From: Catenisphaera adipataccumulans
GTDB lineage: Bacteria > Bacillota_I > Bacilli_A > Erysipelotrichales > Erysipelotrichaceae
DNA length: 64,000 nt
NCBI RefSeq assembly: GCF_014202755.1
Contig: NZ_JACHHK010000006.1
Coordinates: 39,752 to 103,751 of the forward strand
Direction of reading: 5' to 3'
Shown piece by piece: positions 1-8,440 of this stretch. The translations under genes were made by a program, and so were the position numbers. The notes under the pieces were generated by a model, which saw nothing but the letters and a program-made list of their open reading frames with translations, did not search any database and had not been told where the DNA came from. Positions within the stretch are counted from its first letter, which is position 1, and each line of letters begins with the position of its first letter.

Positions 1-939
1 CTTTTTCGCATAACTTTGAACAACGGTATACTCCAATCCTGTATTATCCGTTAAGAAAGCATTCAGCACTTGATCCTTGATCGTATCGTTCTTGGATTTA
101 TAAATCTTATTCAGATCCGTTTCATCCACATGGACCTTATATAAATAAGATGTGCCCGAGTCCGAATCCGTCACGGTGATCCAATCGCTGGTTTCACCTT
201 TCTTCAGATCCAGTGCTGCATTGATGACCGATTCATCGAGAGAACTGCTGGAACTTTCAGTCGTCTTACCGTCCACATAACCATATACGCCTTCATCGCT
301 GGCTGTTGAATCTTCTGAATAAGCCGTTGCGGTTTTCGCAAAGCTTTGCTTGGAAAGAGCGCTGTCGATGTTGTCTTTTTTCTTCTGCTCATCCGAAGTC
401 AGGTTATCCGGATCGCTTACACTGATCTGAATGATGGAGATCGTCCGCGGATTTTGATCCTCGACCGCTTTTTTCAGATCGTCATAATGCTTTTTGACAT
501 AGCGGCGGTTCATCTCTTTCTGCTTAACGCTCATCAGGCAGTAATCGTCCAGCTCGTCGTATCCGTTGTAGCCATAAGCAGCCAGTTCCTGACCTAGATA
601 CGATTTATAGTCGGAAACCTGCTGCTCAGCAGTGGAATCGATCTGATCTTTCAGATCATCGGCATCCTGCTGCAAATCATCTGTCGTCTCGATGGATTGA
701 TCGACAACTTCATTGCGATACAAATTGTACAGCAGGGAAGAATCGGAGGCAGACATCTCATCATATAAATCATCTGCCGTCACATCGCCTTTATTGGTGC
801 TGGCCACGACGTCTTCTCCATCGGAAGTCGTGCCGGACACATTATATTTTGTACTGTCGTAAATAAAATAGGAAACAAATCCGATGATCACGACGGCAAT
901 GACCACTACGAACCAGTTGTCCCTTAAGAAATCACGCAT
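1..939 (-). CDS. PrsA-like membrane-anchored peptidyl-prolyl isomerase (partial, 3' end outside window)
   Basis: The frame is open from an ATG at 939 to the window edge, giving 313 residues without the C-terminus. Residues about 8-27 form one hydrophobic helix after a short charged start (MRDFLRDNW), with no lipobox Cys, so the protein is probably an N-terminally anchored extracytoplasmic foldase. A long helical, Asp/Gln-rich region follows. A parvulin (PPIC)-type segment comes next: an ISIIQI strand, an FAKTATAYSEDS motif, then GVYGYVDG. Parvulin foldases of this kind help secreted proteins fold outside the membrane. The start is supported by a GGAGG site at 946-950. The gene is divergent from the suf operon. 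The isomerase call rests on motif pattern only; the family could also be a SurA-type chaperone with no isomerase activity. Confidence 0.75.
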   Translation of the reverse strand, partial: MRDFLRDNWFVVVIAVVIIGFVSYFIYDSTKYNVSGTTSDGEDVVASTNKGDVTADDLYDEMSASDSSLLYNLYRNEVVDQSIETTDDLQQDADDLKDQIDSTAEQQVSDYKSYLGQELAAYGYNGYDELDDYCLMSVKQKEMNRRYVKKHYDDLKKAVEDQNPRTISIIQISVSDPDNLTSDEQKKKDNIDSALSKQSFAKTATAYSEDSTASDEGVYGYVDGKTTESSSSSLDESVINAALDLKKGETSDWITVTDSDSGTSYLYKVHVDETDLNKIYKSKNDTIKDQVLNAFLTDNTGLEYTVVQSYAKK

Positions 940-963
940 GGTAATCCTCCTTTAAACATTGCA

Positions 964-992
964 ATTATACGAATTATATCATTAAAATGCAA
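964..992 (-). promoter_or_regulatory. Sigma-A type promoter of the foldase gene
   Basis: On the minus strand TTGCAT (992-987) and TATAAT (969-964) are separated by 17 bases. A second TATAAT-like string lies inside the spacer. The start codon at 939 follows after a short leader with a GGAGG site. Confidence 0.7.
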
Positions 993-1030
993 TGAATGAA
1001 AAAAGAACTGTCCGCGAATAATCGTTTCAA

Positions 1031-1059
1031 TTGAGATTTATGGTAAAGTTTGTTACTAT
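1031..1059 (+). promoter_or_regulatory. Sigma-A type promoter of the suf operon
   Basis: TTGAGA (1031-1036), a 17-base spacer and TACTAT (1054-1059). An upstream TTG codon in frame with sufC overlaps this -10 box, which argues against any start earlier than 1083. I see no obvious IscR- or Fur-type operator. Confidence 0.7.
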
Positions 1060-1082
1060 TAACGGCGAAAAGAGGGATAAAA

Positions 1083-1898
1083 ATGACCGAATTAGTCATT
1101 CAAGATCTTCACGTTTCTGTGGAAGAAAAAGAAATATTAAAAGGACTGGATCTGACTGTAAGATCCGGTGAAACGCACGCCCTGATGGGACCGAACGGCA
1201 ACGGCAAAAGTACGCTGCTGGCCGCGGTCATGGGCAATCCAAAATTCACTGTCACCCAAGGTACGATCACTTTAGATGGGAAAAATGTACTGGAGATGCC
1301 AGTGGATGAACGCAGCAAGGCCGGTCTGTTTTTGGGCATGCAGTATCCATCGGAAATTTCCGGCGTGACCAATTCCGACTTTCTGCGCAGCGCCATCAAT
1401 GCGCGCCGTGAGCAGCCGATCGGCTTGTTCAAGTTCATCAAAGAAATGGATAAAGCCATTGAGCAGCTGGAAATGAAGCCGGATCTGGCGCATCGGTTTT
1501 TAAACGATGGTTTCAGCGGCGGCGAAAAGAAGCGCAATGAGATCGTTCAAATGATGATGCTGAAACCAAGCATTGCGATGCTTGATGAAATCGATTCAGG
1601 CTTGGATGTGGATGCCCTGCGGATCGTCAGCAATGCGATCAAACAGTGCCAAAGCGAAATGAATACCGGTCTGCTGATCGTATCGCACTATGCGCGTTTC
1701 TATGAATATCTGCAGCCGACGCATGCACATATTCTGATCGACGGACAAATCGTCGTATCCGGCGATCAAGAACTGGTGGAAAAAGTCGATCACGATGGAT
1801 ATGAATGGATCGAAAAAGAATATCATGTAAAAGCGGCAAAGGAAGAAACCAAACAACCAATTTCGCTGGGAAGCTGCGCTGTCAAACAAGGAGCATAA
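1083..1898 (+). CDS. sufC: Fe-S cluster assembly ATPase SufC
   Basis: SufC is the ABC-type ATPase of the SufBC2D scaffold that builds [4Fe-4S] clusters in the cytosol. The 271-residue product has Walker A GPNGNGKST, the ABC signature FSGGEKKRNE and Walker B plus D-loop LDEIDSGLDVDA, as in SufC, and no membrane segments. The ATG at 1083 is chosen because it follows an AGAGGGAT ribosome site; earlier in-frame codons overlap the promoter. It is the first gene of a sufC-sufD-sufS-sufU-sufB operon, two bases before sufD. The signature and the neighbourhood make the assignment secure. Confidence 0.97.
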   Translation: MTELVIQDLHVSVEEKEILKGLDLTVRSGETHALMGPNGNGKSTLLAAVMGNPKFTVTQGTITLDGKNVLEMPVDERSKAGLFLGMQYPSEISGVTNSDFLRSAINARREQPIGLFKFIKEMDKAIEQLEMKPDLAHRFLNDGFSGGEKKRNEIVQMMMLKPSIAMLDEIDSGLDVDALRIVSNAIKQCQSEMNTGLLIVSHYARFYEYLQPTHAHILIDGQIVVSGDQELVEKVDHDGYEWIEKEYHVKAAKEETKQPISLGSCAVKQGA

Positions 1899-1900
1899 GT

Positions 1901-2710
1901 ATGGAAACGATATTGAAGGAGACATTTGCCCGGACAATATCGGTATCCGGAAGCCTGGAAAACGATCCGATCGTAGCTCCGCAGGCGCAGGGCACATTCT
2001 TTATTACGCTGAAACCGGATGCAAAAGCGCTGAAACTGAACATCACGATGCAGGAAGAAAGCCATCTGCAGCTTTTTATCTATAATCAAGCAGAATCGGC
2101 TGCTGATGTGGATATCCGCATCGAAATGCAGAAGGATGCGGTCTGCCGCATGGGCCTGCTTGATCTGCAGAACGCACCGCTGCACTGGAACCAATTGGTC
2201 GAACTGCAGAATGAAGGCGCAGACTTTGAAATCCTGTCCGGCCAGCTGTGCATGGCCGATCAAAAGAAGACCGGTGATCTGGAAGTCCGTCATACGGCCG
2301 GACATACGCATGGCGAGATAAGGAACTTTGCTGTGCTGCTGGACCGCGGGAATTACGAAATGGTCGCCAACGGAAATATCGAGAAAAACTGTCCGGAAGC
2401 TCAGTCCCATCAGGCAACCCGCGTACTGACCCTCGGCGAAGATCATACAGCCAAAGTGATCCCGCTGCTGCTGATCGATGAAAATGAAGTAAAAGCCAGC
2501 CATGCGCTGACGATCGGCCAGCCGGATGAAGAACAGCTTTACTATCTTCAGTCGCGCGGCCTGACGACAAAACAAGCAATCGGACTGCTGAGCGTCGGCT
2601 ATTTTCTGCCGGTGCTGGATATGATCGAAGATCAGGATCTGCACGATCGGATTCGTGCCGAAATGGAAAGCAAGGTGGGATTGAATGGACGTACAAGCGA
2701 TACGGAATGA
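1901..2710 (+). CDS. sufD: Fe-S cluster scaffold protein SufD
   Basis: SufD is the SufB paralogue that, with SufB and two SufC subunits, forms the cluster scaffold. The product has 269 residues, shorter than the roughly 420 usual in proteobacteria. It has the beta-helix style repeats and a C-terminal SufB/SufD core segment, EEQLYYLQSRGLTTKQAIG, which closely parallels SufB's [18 protein letters not shown] at 4386-5789. ATG at 1901 follows the sufC stop by two bases with an AAGGAG site inside sufC. Its 3' end overlaps sufS by 26 bases, implying coupled translation. Confidence 0.9.
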   Translation: METILKETFARTISVSGSLENDPIVAPQAQGTFFITLKPDAKALKLNITMQEESHLQLFIYNQAESAADVDIRIEMQKDAVCRMGLLDLQNAPLHWNQLVELQNEGADFEILSGQLCMADQKKTGDLEVRHTAGHTHGEIRNFAVLLDRGNYEMVANGNIEKNCPEAQSHQATRVLTLGEDHTAKVIPLLLIDENEVKASHALTIGQPDEEQLYYLQSRGLTTKQAIGLLSVGYFLPVLDMIEDQDLHDRIRAEMESKVGLNGRTSDTE

Positions 2711-3926
2711 TTTTCCGATTCTACAACGAAAAATGTCCGGCCGGCCGCTGGCTTATTTGGATAATGGAGCGACCGCGCTGAAACCACAGTGTGTCATCGA
2801 TGCGGTAACCAAATATTATACATATCTTGGAGCTAACGCCCACCGCGGCGATTATGAAATGAGCGCACAGGTCGATGCAGCTTTTGAAGGCGCACGAAAG
2901 ACGGCTCAGAAATTCATCAACGCGAAATACACAGAAGAAGTCGCATTTACTTCCGGCAGCACACAGGCGCTGAATGAAGTAGCGCTGATGGTGACCGAGC
3001 AGATGCTTCATGAAGGGGATGTCATTCTGACCGATGAAAGCGAACACGCTTCCAGTTATCTGCCTTGGCTGCAGGCCGGAAAAAAAGCTGGTACGAAGAT
3101 TGAATTCATTCCGTTGGATGAAGAAGGAAAAATTACCATTTCCAATTTTAAGAAAGCCTTACATGATAAAGTCAAAGTGGTGGCCGTCGCACAGGTTTCT
3201 AACGTGTTAGGACAGATGGCACCCATTAAAGAAATGGCAGAACTCTGCCATGAACGCGGCATTCTGCTGGTGGTCGACGGTGCCCAAAGCGCACCGCATA
3301 TGAAGGTCGATGTCCAGGATCTGGATGTGGATTTCTTTGCGTTATCAGCACATAAATTGTGCGGGCCGACCGGTATCGGTATTTTATACGGAAAGAAAAA
3401 ATACATGGATGCATTGGAACCCGTGTTTTACGGCGGCGAATCCAATGCGCGTTTCGACCGCAGCGGATCGCTGATCTTAAAAGATGCGCCGCTGAAGTTT
3501 GAAAGCGGCACACAGCCGATCGAAGGAGCCATCGGCATGGCAGCGGCCATGAAATACCTGGAAAGCATCGGCATGGACGAGATCCATGCACACGAAGTGG
3601 AATTAAAACATTACTTTTTGGATCAGGTTTCCGATATGGACAATTTGATTCTATACAATAAGAACGCGGAAAGCGGCATCTGCACGTTCAATGTCATGGA
3701 TCAGGGCAAACAGATACCTTCTCAGGATCTGGCAAGCTACTTGAATACCCAAGGCATTGCGGTGCGCTCCGGCACACATTGTGCAAAGATGCTGCCGGAT
3801 GTTCTGCACACGTTTGCGACGGTCCGGGCCAGCTTCTATCTTTACAATACGAAAGAAGAGGCTGACCGGCTGGCAGAAGCGCTGCGGACAGTAACGCTGG
3901 AAAAATGTATTGACATATTCTTTTAA
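2685..3926 (+). CDS. sufS: Cysteine desulfurase SufS
   Basis: A PLP enzyme that removes sulfur from L-cysteine as a persulfide for the SufBCD scaffold. The 413-residue product is class V aminotransferase-like. The PLP lysine is K224 in SAHKLCGP, and the persulfide-forming cysteine is C366 in RSGTHCAKM, the SufS (group II) arrangement. The start overlaps the end of sufD and is preceded by AAGGTGG. SufU follows directly; in Firmicutes SufU is the Zn-dependent sulfur acceptor for SufS, so the two should act as a pair. Confidence 0.96.
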   Translation: MDVQAIRNDFPILQRKMSGRPLAYLDNGATALKPQCVIDAVTKYYTYLGANAHRGDYEMSAQVDAAFEGARKTAQKFINAKYTEEVAFTSGSTQALNEVALMVTEQMLHEGDVILTDESEHASSYLPWLQAGKKAGTKIEFIPLDEEGKITISNFKKALHDKVKVVAVAQVSNVLGQMAPIKEMAELCHERGILLVVDGAQSAPHMKVDVQDLDVDFFALSAHKLCGPTGIGILYGKKKYMDALEPVFYGGESNARFDRSGSLILKDAPLKFESGTQPIEGAIGMAAAMKYLESIGMDEIHAHEVELKHYFLDQVSDMDNLILYNKNAESGICTFNVMDQGKQIPSQDLASYLNTQGIAVRSGTHCAKMLPDVLHTFATVRASFYLYNTKEEADRLAEALRTVTLEKCIDIFF

Positions 3927-3946
3927 GAGAAGAAAGGAAGATGACA

Positions 3947-4393
3947 ATGGATATCGATCCAAACCTGATGCGGGATATCATCATGGACCATTATGAATAC
4001 CCGCGCAACCGGGAACTGACAAAAGACGACAGCGATTATAATTCCCGTCACATGGCCAGCGATTCATGTATTGATGACATCACTGTCCAGTCGAAAATCA
4101 AAGACGGAAAGATCGAAGATGTCCGATTTGACGGTGTCGCCTGTACCATCTCAACAGCCAGCACGTCGATCATGACTGAACTCATGAAGGGAAAGACCGT
4201 CGAACAGGCCCGTGAGATCATTAAGAACTATTTTGCGATGATCGACCAGAAAGAGTATGACGAAGATCTGCTGGAAGAAGCAGTTGCTTTTCAGAACGTC
4301 GGCAAGCAGGCAAACCGGATCAACTGTGCCACCATCGGCTGGAAAGCCATGCGCCAGATGATCGATGAAAGTGAGGAAAAGAAAGATGAGTGA
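3947..4393 (+). CDS. sufU: SufU sulfur-transfer protein
   Basis: SufU receives persulfide sulfur from SufS and hands it to SufBCD. Counting from the ATG at 3947, the Zn/sulfur ligands are C41 and D43 (in SCIDD), C66 (ACTIS) and C127 (RINCAT), very close to the positions known for Bacillus SufU. An ATG at 3941 is also in frame, but its ribosome site (GAAAGGAAG, ending at 3940) would touch it, so 3947 is preferred; the product then has 148 residues. The first ligand motif is SCIDD rather than the usual TCGD, a conservative change. The gene overlaps sufB by eight bases. Confidence 0.92.
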   Translation: MDIDPNLMRDIIMDHYEYPRNRELTKDDSDYNSRHMASDSCIDDITVQSKIKDGKIEDVRFDGVACTISTASTSIMTELMKGKTVEQAREIIKNYFAMIDQKEYDEDLLEEAVAFQNVGKQANRINCATIGWKAMRQMIDESEEKKDE

Positions 4394-5789
4394 TCCCAAA
4401 GACATCGAATTTTCCAATGAATATGAATACGGTTTTCACGACAAGGACGTCAGTGTCTTTAAGACCAAAAAAGGGCTGACCGAAGACACCGTCCGCACGA
4501 TCTCCAAGATCAAAGGCGAACCAGAATGGATGTTGGAAAACCGTCTGAAAGCGTATCATTCATTTCTGGAACAAAAGAACCCAAACTGGGGCCCGGATCT
4601 GAGTGAGATCGATTTTGATGATTACACCTACTATATCAAACCTAGTGAAAAAGAGGAAAAAAGCTGGGATGAAGTTCCGGAAACGATCCGGAACACATTC
4701 AATAAGCTGGGCATTCCGGAAGCGGAACAGAAATTTTTAGCCGGTGTCTCTACGCAGTATGAAAGCGAAGTTGTTTATCATAATATGCTGGAGGAAGTCG
4801 AAGAAAAAGGCGTCATCTTCCTGGATACGGATACGGCACTGCGCACGCATCCGGAGCTGGTCCGTAAGTATTTCGGCAAGCTGGTCCCGTATTCGGACAA
4901 TAAATACGCGGCATTGAATACAGCTGTATGGTCAGGCGGTTCCTTTATTTATGTCCCGAAAGGCGTACATTTGGAAAAACCGCTGCAGTCGTATTTCCGG
5001 ATCAACTCGCAGCAGATGGGACAATTTGAGCGTACCTTGATCATTGTCGACGAAGGGGCGGACGTGCACTATGTCGAAGGCTGCACGGCACCGATTTATT
5101 CGAAAGATTCGCTGCATGCAGCTGTTGTAGAAATTTACGTTCATAAAAATGCCCGCTGCCGCTATTCAACCGTCCAGAACTGGTCCAACAACATCCTGAA
5201 CTTAGTCACCAAGCGGGCCAAGGTATATGAGAACGGACATATGGAATGGATCGACGGCAACGTCGGCAGCCACATCAATATGAAATATCCGGCTTGTATC
5301 CTGGCCGAACCTTATGCCAAAGGCACCTGCATTTCGATTGCGGTCGCATCCAAAGGACAGAAACAAGATGCCGGGGCGAAGATGATCCATCTGGCGCCGC
5401 ATACGAGCAGTTCGATCGTTTCGAAATCGGTTGCCCGTAACGGCGGGGAAGTCAACTACCGCGGCTGGGTCCGTCATACAAAAAATGCCGACAAAGCCAA
5501 AAGCAAAGTGGAATGCGATACGCTGATCCTCGATAAGAAAAGCCGCAGTGATACGATCCCGCTGAACATTTCCCAAAGCGAAACATCGCAGATCGAACAC
5601 GAAGCGACGGTTTCCAACATCAGCGAAGAACAGCTGTTCTATTTAATGAGCCGCGGACTTTCACGTCAGCAGGCAACGGAAATGATCGTCATGGGGTTCC
5701 TGGAGCCGTTTACCCGCGAACTGCCGATGGAATATGCGGTCGAGCTCAACCAGATGTTAAAACTGGATATGAGCGATTCAATCGGATAA
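4386..5789 (+). CDS. sufB: Fe-S cluster scaffold protein SufB
   Basis: Core scaffold subunit on which [4Fe-4S] clusters assemble. The 467-residue product begins [20 protein letters not shown], matching the start typical of Firmicute SufB. It contains the conserved [20 protein letters not shown] stretch and ends with an [10 protein letters not shown] helix. The start at 4386 overlaps the sufU stop and has AGGAAAAG upstream; an ATG 21 bases earlier is in frame but gives a charged tail absent from the family. It closes the suf set, but two more ORFs follow with no intergenic space. Confidence 0.96.
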   Translation: MSDPKDIEFSNEYEYGFHDKDVSVFKTKKGLTEDTVRTISKIKGEPEWMLENRLKAYHSFLEQKNPNWGPDLSEIDFDDYTYYIKPSEKEEKSWDEVPETIRNTFNKLGIPEAEQKFLAGVSTQYESEVVYHNMLEEVEEKGVIFLDTDTALRTHPELVRKYFGKLVPYSDNKYAALNTAVWSGGSFIYVPKGVHLEKPLQSYFRINSQQMGQFERTLIIVDEGADVHYVEGCTAPIYSKDSLHAAVVEIYVHKNARCRYSTVQNWSNNILNLVTKRAKVYENGHMEWIDGNVGSHINMKYPACILAEPYAKGTCISIAVASKGQKQDAGAKMIHLAPHTSSSIVSKSVARNGGEVNYRGWVRHTKNADKAKSKVECDTLILDKKSRSDTIPLNISQSETSQIEHEATVSNISEEQLFYLMSRGLSRQQATEMIVMGFLEPFTRELPMEYAVELNQMLKLDMSDSIG

Positions 5790-5790
5790 C

Positions 5791-6414
5791 ATGCGGATCC
5801 TGCTTTACGGCGACAGCAATACTTGGGGCTATGACGCCCGGACGGGATGCCGTTTTGAACGGCGTTATCCGGCCGTGCTGCGGGAACGGATGCCGGATGA
5901 CCAGATCATAGAAGAAGGCCTCAACGGCCGTACTTTATGTTTCGATGATCCTTTTGATCCGGATCGAAACGGCACCAAAAATGTACAGATGGTCATCAAA
6001 AGCCATGTGCCGATCGATGTATTTGTGGTGATGCTTGGCACCAATGATGCCAAACGGATCTATCATACCAATGTGATGTCCTTATACAAAGGGATGCGTA
6101 CGCTGCTGCGAAAAGTCAAGGATCCGGTCCTTTATCAAGTTGTGGGGAAGAAACCGCAGATCTTGATCGTGCGGCCGCCGCGGATGAACCCCGCTTATCG
6201 TTCAAACGAAATGACGGTTTACAGCTTCGGACAGGAAGGTTATGATATGCTGGAAAACGCCGGGCAAGCACTTGCGAAAATTGCCGCGGATATGCATGCC
6301 GACTATTTTGATCCGGATGTGACAGCGGGAACCTATGATGGTGTGCATTTAGATCCGGAAACGCATGCCATCCTGGCCGAACGTCTGGCCGCAAAACTGG
6401 AGGAATACCGATGA
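5791..6414 (+). CDS. SGNH/GDSL-family hydrolase
   Basis: A 207-residue esterase-fold protein of the SGNH superfamily. The blocks are visible: GDSN with the nucleophile S9, a glycine-bearing GLNGRT loop (43-48), GTND with N85, and DGVH with D183 and H186. Members cleave acyl or acetyl esters; the arylesterase/acetylxylan-esterase branch has similarly short cytosolic members. There is no signal peptide. It starts two bases after the sufB stop, so it is probably co-transcribed with suf, which is an odd partner. The substrate cannot be told from sequence. Confidence 0.85.
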   Translation: MRILLYGDSNTWGYDARTGCRFERRYPAVLRERMPDDQIIEEGLNGRTLCFDDPFDPDRNGTKNVQMVIKSHVPIDVFVVMLGTNDAKRIYHTNVMSLYKGMRTLLRKVKDPVLYQVVGKKPQILIVRPPRMNPAYRSNEMTVYSFGQEGYDMLENAGQALAKIAADMHADYFDPDVTAGTYDGVHLDPETHAILAERLAAKLEEYR

Positions 6415-7457
6415 GCGTAACCACTCATGTGAAAGCATTCTGGGAACATTTTCTTACGAAAGAGGAACAAATTCGTACAGACCTGGCGGAACAGAATTAT
6501 GAATCGCTGAATCAAATCATCGAAACGCTCGATGAAAAAGTTTCAGAAATGACCGGGGCCCGATTTTTTGTCGAATCCGGTTATGATGATTATGAAATGA
6601 CCTTTGATACTGGTCCGAACAAGACCACGCAGTACTTGTGCGAATATGTAAAAGCACTGGCACCGGAATCTGTCAAGAAAGGCTGGATCATCAATTCCTG
6701 TCTGCCGCCGATGTCGCAGAAAGCCATACAGGCCTGTCTGAAGATCAAAGAGTATGAATACTATATCAATGATTTCTACGTTTTCTATGAAATCAATGAA
6801 AAAAACCAGTCTTTGGAGGCGGAACTCTATTGTCCTGGGTATCACCTGATCGGCAACGATGAGCGTAAAAAAGAAATGAGCATGTACCTGATCGAAACGG
6901 CGATCGGTGAATGTGCCTATGAAGCCTATTTATCGCGCATCGCTTCGATCGATGAACCCAAACAGGACGCAAAGTTCTGCAACTTGATCGATTTTTATGA
7001 AACGATCATGAAGATCGTCGAACAAAAGGACTGGCGAACCTATGATCGGCCGATCGATATTTATTCGGTCTATCAGCCGATCCAGGATTTTGCGAGCGAT
7101 TCACTGCGGAAGGACATGAAGTTCATCTTTACCACCCATCCGCTGCTGATCGAAGAAACCATTGAAAATAAAAATGATGTCCTTTCCGATCTGAAAGCCA
7201 AAGGCGGGGAATACGGATATATCTACTACAACAATCTTTTTCGAAGCAAAGAAGATGCAGTTTTCAGACAAAAACTGTCCAAAAAACTGGACCGCACGTT
7301 CACAGAGACACAAACGGCCAATGTGATCGGCGGTGCGATCGGAAAAAGTTATTCGTATATTGATTGTATCGTTTACGATAAAAAAAGATTTGTGCAGATC
7401 TGGAAACAGATCCAAACACAAATCAAGGAAGTTGATCTTCATTATCTTCAGTTCTAA
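6411..7457 (+). CDS. Conserved-looking hypothetical protein, 348 aa
   Basis: I do not recognise this family. The product is soluble, acidic and rich in Tyr/Phe, with no signal peptide or membrane helix. The N-terminal 60 residues look helical (KEEQIRTDLAEQNYESLNQI); the middle has alternating hydrophobic strands such as DFYVFYEINEK, and a GYIYYNNLF motif lies near residue 265. It overlaps the SGNH hydrolase stop by four bases (ATGA), so translation is coupled. Its stop overlaps the convergent HD gene. Base composition matches its neighbours, so I see no sign of recent transfer. Confidence 0.8.
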   Translation: MSVTTHVKAFWEHFLTKEEQIRTDLAEQNYESLNQIIETLDEKVSEMTGARFFVESGYDDYEMTFDTGPNKTTQYLCEYVKALAPESVKKGWIINSCLPPMSQKAIQACLKIKEYEYYINDFYVFYEINEKNQSLEAELYCPGYHLIGNDERKKEMSMYLIETAIGECAYEAYLSRIASIDEPKQDAKFCNLIDFYETIMKIVEQKDWRTYDRPIDIYSVYQPIQDFASDSLRKDMKFIFTTHPLLIEETIENKNDVLSDLKAKGGEYGYIYYNNLFRSKEDAVFRQKLSKKLDRTFTETQTANVIGGAIGKSYSYIDCIVYDKKRFVQIWKQIQTQIKEVDLHYLQF

Positions 7458-7933
7458 TCCGAACCATTTAAATCAGCGCAGGCATCCAGCAGGCGCTGTT
7501 TTTTTATGCCAGTGAGTTCCATATTCGGATTCTCTAGAAAACGTGCCATGATATCTGCATCTTTCAGCAGTTCACATAACGGGGAATCATATGATTCTTT
7601 GTGCGAGTGCTGCGCAATTGCGTAACAAATATCGTCGATCTCATATACTTTGAATAAATGCGTGCTGGACAAATATTTATGCGCCAGAATGCTGGAAAGC
7701 CGGGCATGTTCCGAATGTGCGCAGTTCTGCATATACTGGGCAAAATCGTGGAGCAAGGCAGCGATCTTCGCTTTTTCAATTTTTGAATTCCGGCTCATCG
7801 CCAGCAGTGTGATGCACGTGTCAACGGCTGAGGTGTGGGTGATGGCTGCGACCCGGAAAGCCCGGCTGCCAATTTTTGAATATTCCCCATAAACGTATTC
7901 GCGCACGGTTTCATAACGATCAAAATTTTCCAT
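7454..7933 (-). CDS. HD-domain metal-dependent phosphohydrolase-like protein
   Basis: A 159-residue HD-superfamily protein. The metal-binding pattern is visible as H (ITHTSAVD), the HD pair in ALLHDFAQ, a later H (AQHSH) and D (LKDADIMARF). Small HD proteins of this shape hydrolyse nucleotides or related phosphomonoesters; the substrate is unknown. The ATG at 7933 is preferred over a GTG nine bases upstream because GGAG lies eight bases before it. The gene is downstream of the cold-shock gene but separated from it by a terminator. Its stop overlaps that of the convergent gene ending at 7457. Confidence 0.8.
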   Translation of the reverse strand: MENFDRYETVREYVYGEYSKIGSRAFRVAAITHTSAVDTCITLLAMSRNSKIEKAKIAALLHDFAQYMQNCAHSEHARLSSILAHKYLSSTHLFKVYEIDDICYAIAQHSHKESYDSPLCELLKDADIMARFLENPNMELTGIKKQRLLDACADLNGSD

Positions 7934-7949
7934 ATCAAACACTCCTAAT

Positions 7950-7972
7950 AAAAAAGAGCACCGAATGTGCTC
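7950..7972 (-). terminator. Rho-independent terminator after the cold-shock gene
   Basis: On the minus strand GAGCAC, loop ATTCG, GTGCTC, followed by TTTTTT. It lies between the cold-shock stop (7989) and the HD gene start (7933). Confidence 0.85.
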
Positions 7973-7988
7973 CTGCGGGTCAAGCTGA

Positions 7989-8201
7989 CTATTCGGCTGA
8001 ATTAACGACAGTTACGTTGTTCGCCTGCTGACCTCTGTCCGTATCGATCACATCGTACGTCACGGTCTGGCCTTCTTCCAACGTTTTGAAACCTTCCGCA
8101 TTGATGGAAGAATAGTGAACAAAGACATCTTTGCCCTCTTCATTGGTAATGAATCCGTAACCTTTTTCAGCATTAAACCATTTTACTTTACCAGTGCTCA
8201 T
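7989..8201 (-). CDS. Cold-shock protein (CspA/CspB family)
   Basis: A 70-residue single OB-fold RNA chaperone. RNP1 (KGYGFI) and RNP2 (VFVHY) are intact, and the start [10 protein letters not shown] is typical. ATG 8201 is chosen because of a GGGAGG site ten bases upstream; an in-frame start 21 bases earlier would place that site inside the protein. The gene has an AT-rich upstream stretch of over 100 bases on the minus strand, which could be a structured cold-responsive leader, as seen for csp genes in general. Which Csp paralogue it is cannot be decided. Confidence 0.96.
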   Translation of the reverse strand: MSTGKVKWFNAEKGYGFITNEEGKDVFVHYSSINAEGFKTLEEGQTVTYDVIDTDRGQQANNVTVVNSAE

Positions 8202-8349
8202 GCTAATTACCTCCCAGATCAAGCCACATCATTGACTGTTAGGATAAGGATCCGCATACATAATCACTTATTTTAAAAGTCAAAAAATTAGTCTAATCTT
8301 TAACCAACATTAATTTATCATATTTAGACCAATTTGTCCATTTTTCGAA

Positions 8350-8388
8350 TTGTTCCATCTGTTCATTGGAACAAAATTTTGTTATGAT
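8350..8388 (+). promoter_or_regulatory. Promoter of the LRR gene with overlapping palindromes
   Basis: A TATGAT -10 candidate at 8383-8388 has TGTTCA 17 bases upstream. Two dyads overlap it: TTGTTCCA (8350-8357) pairs with TGGAACAA (8367-8374), and AACAAAATTTTGTT (8370-8383) is a perfect 14-base palindrome. This arrangement could be an operator between the cold-shock gene and the LRR gene. The regulator is unknown. Confidence 0.45.
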
Positions 8389-8440
8389 TTAGTTGATTGA
8401 AATGACATACAAATAAAAACATCACAAAGGAGGATGGAAT

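Noticed and set aside
8221..8340. Strong promoter for the cold-shock gene
   Set aside because: A TTGACT on the minus strand has no well-spaced -10 box (best spacing 15), so I did not list a defined promoter.
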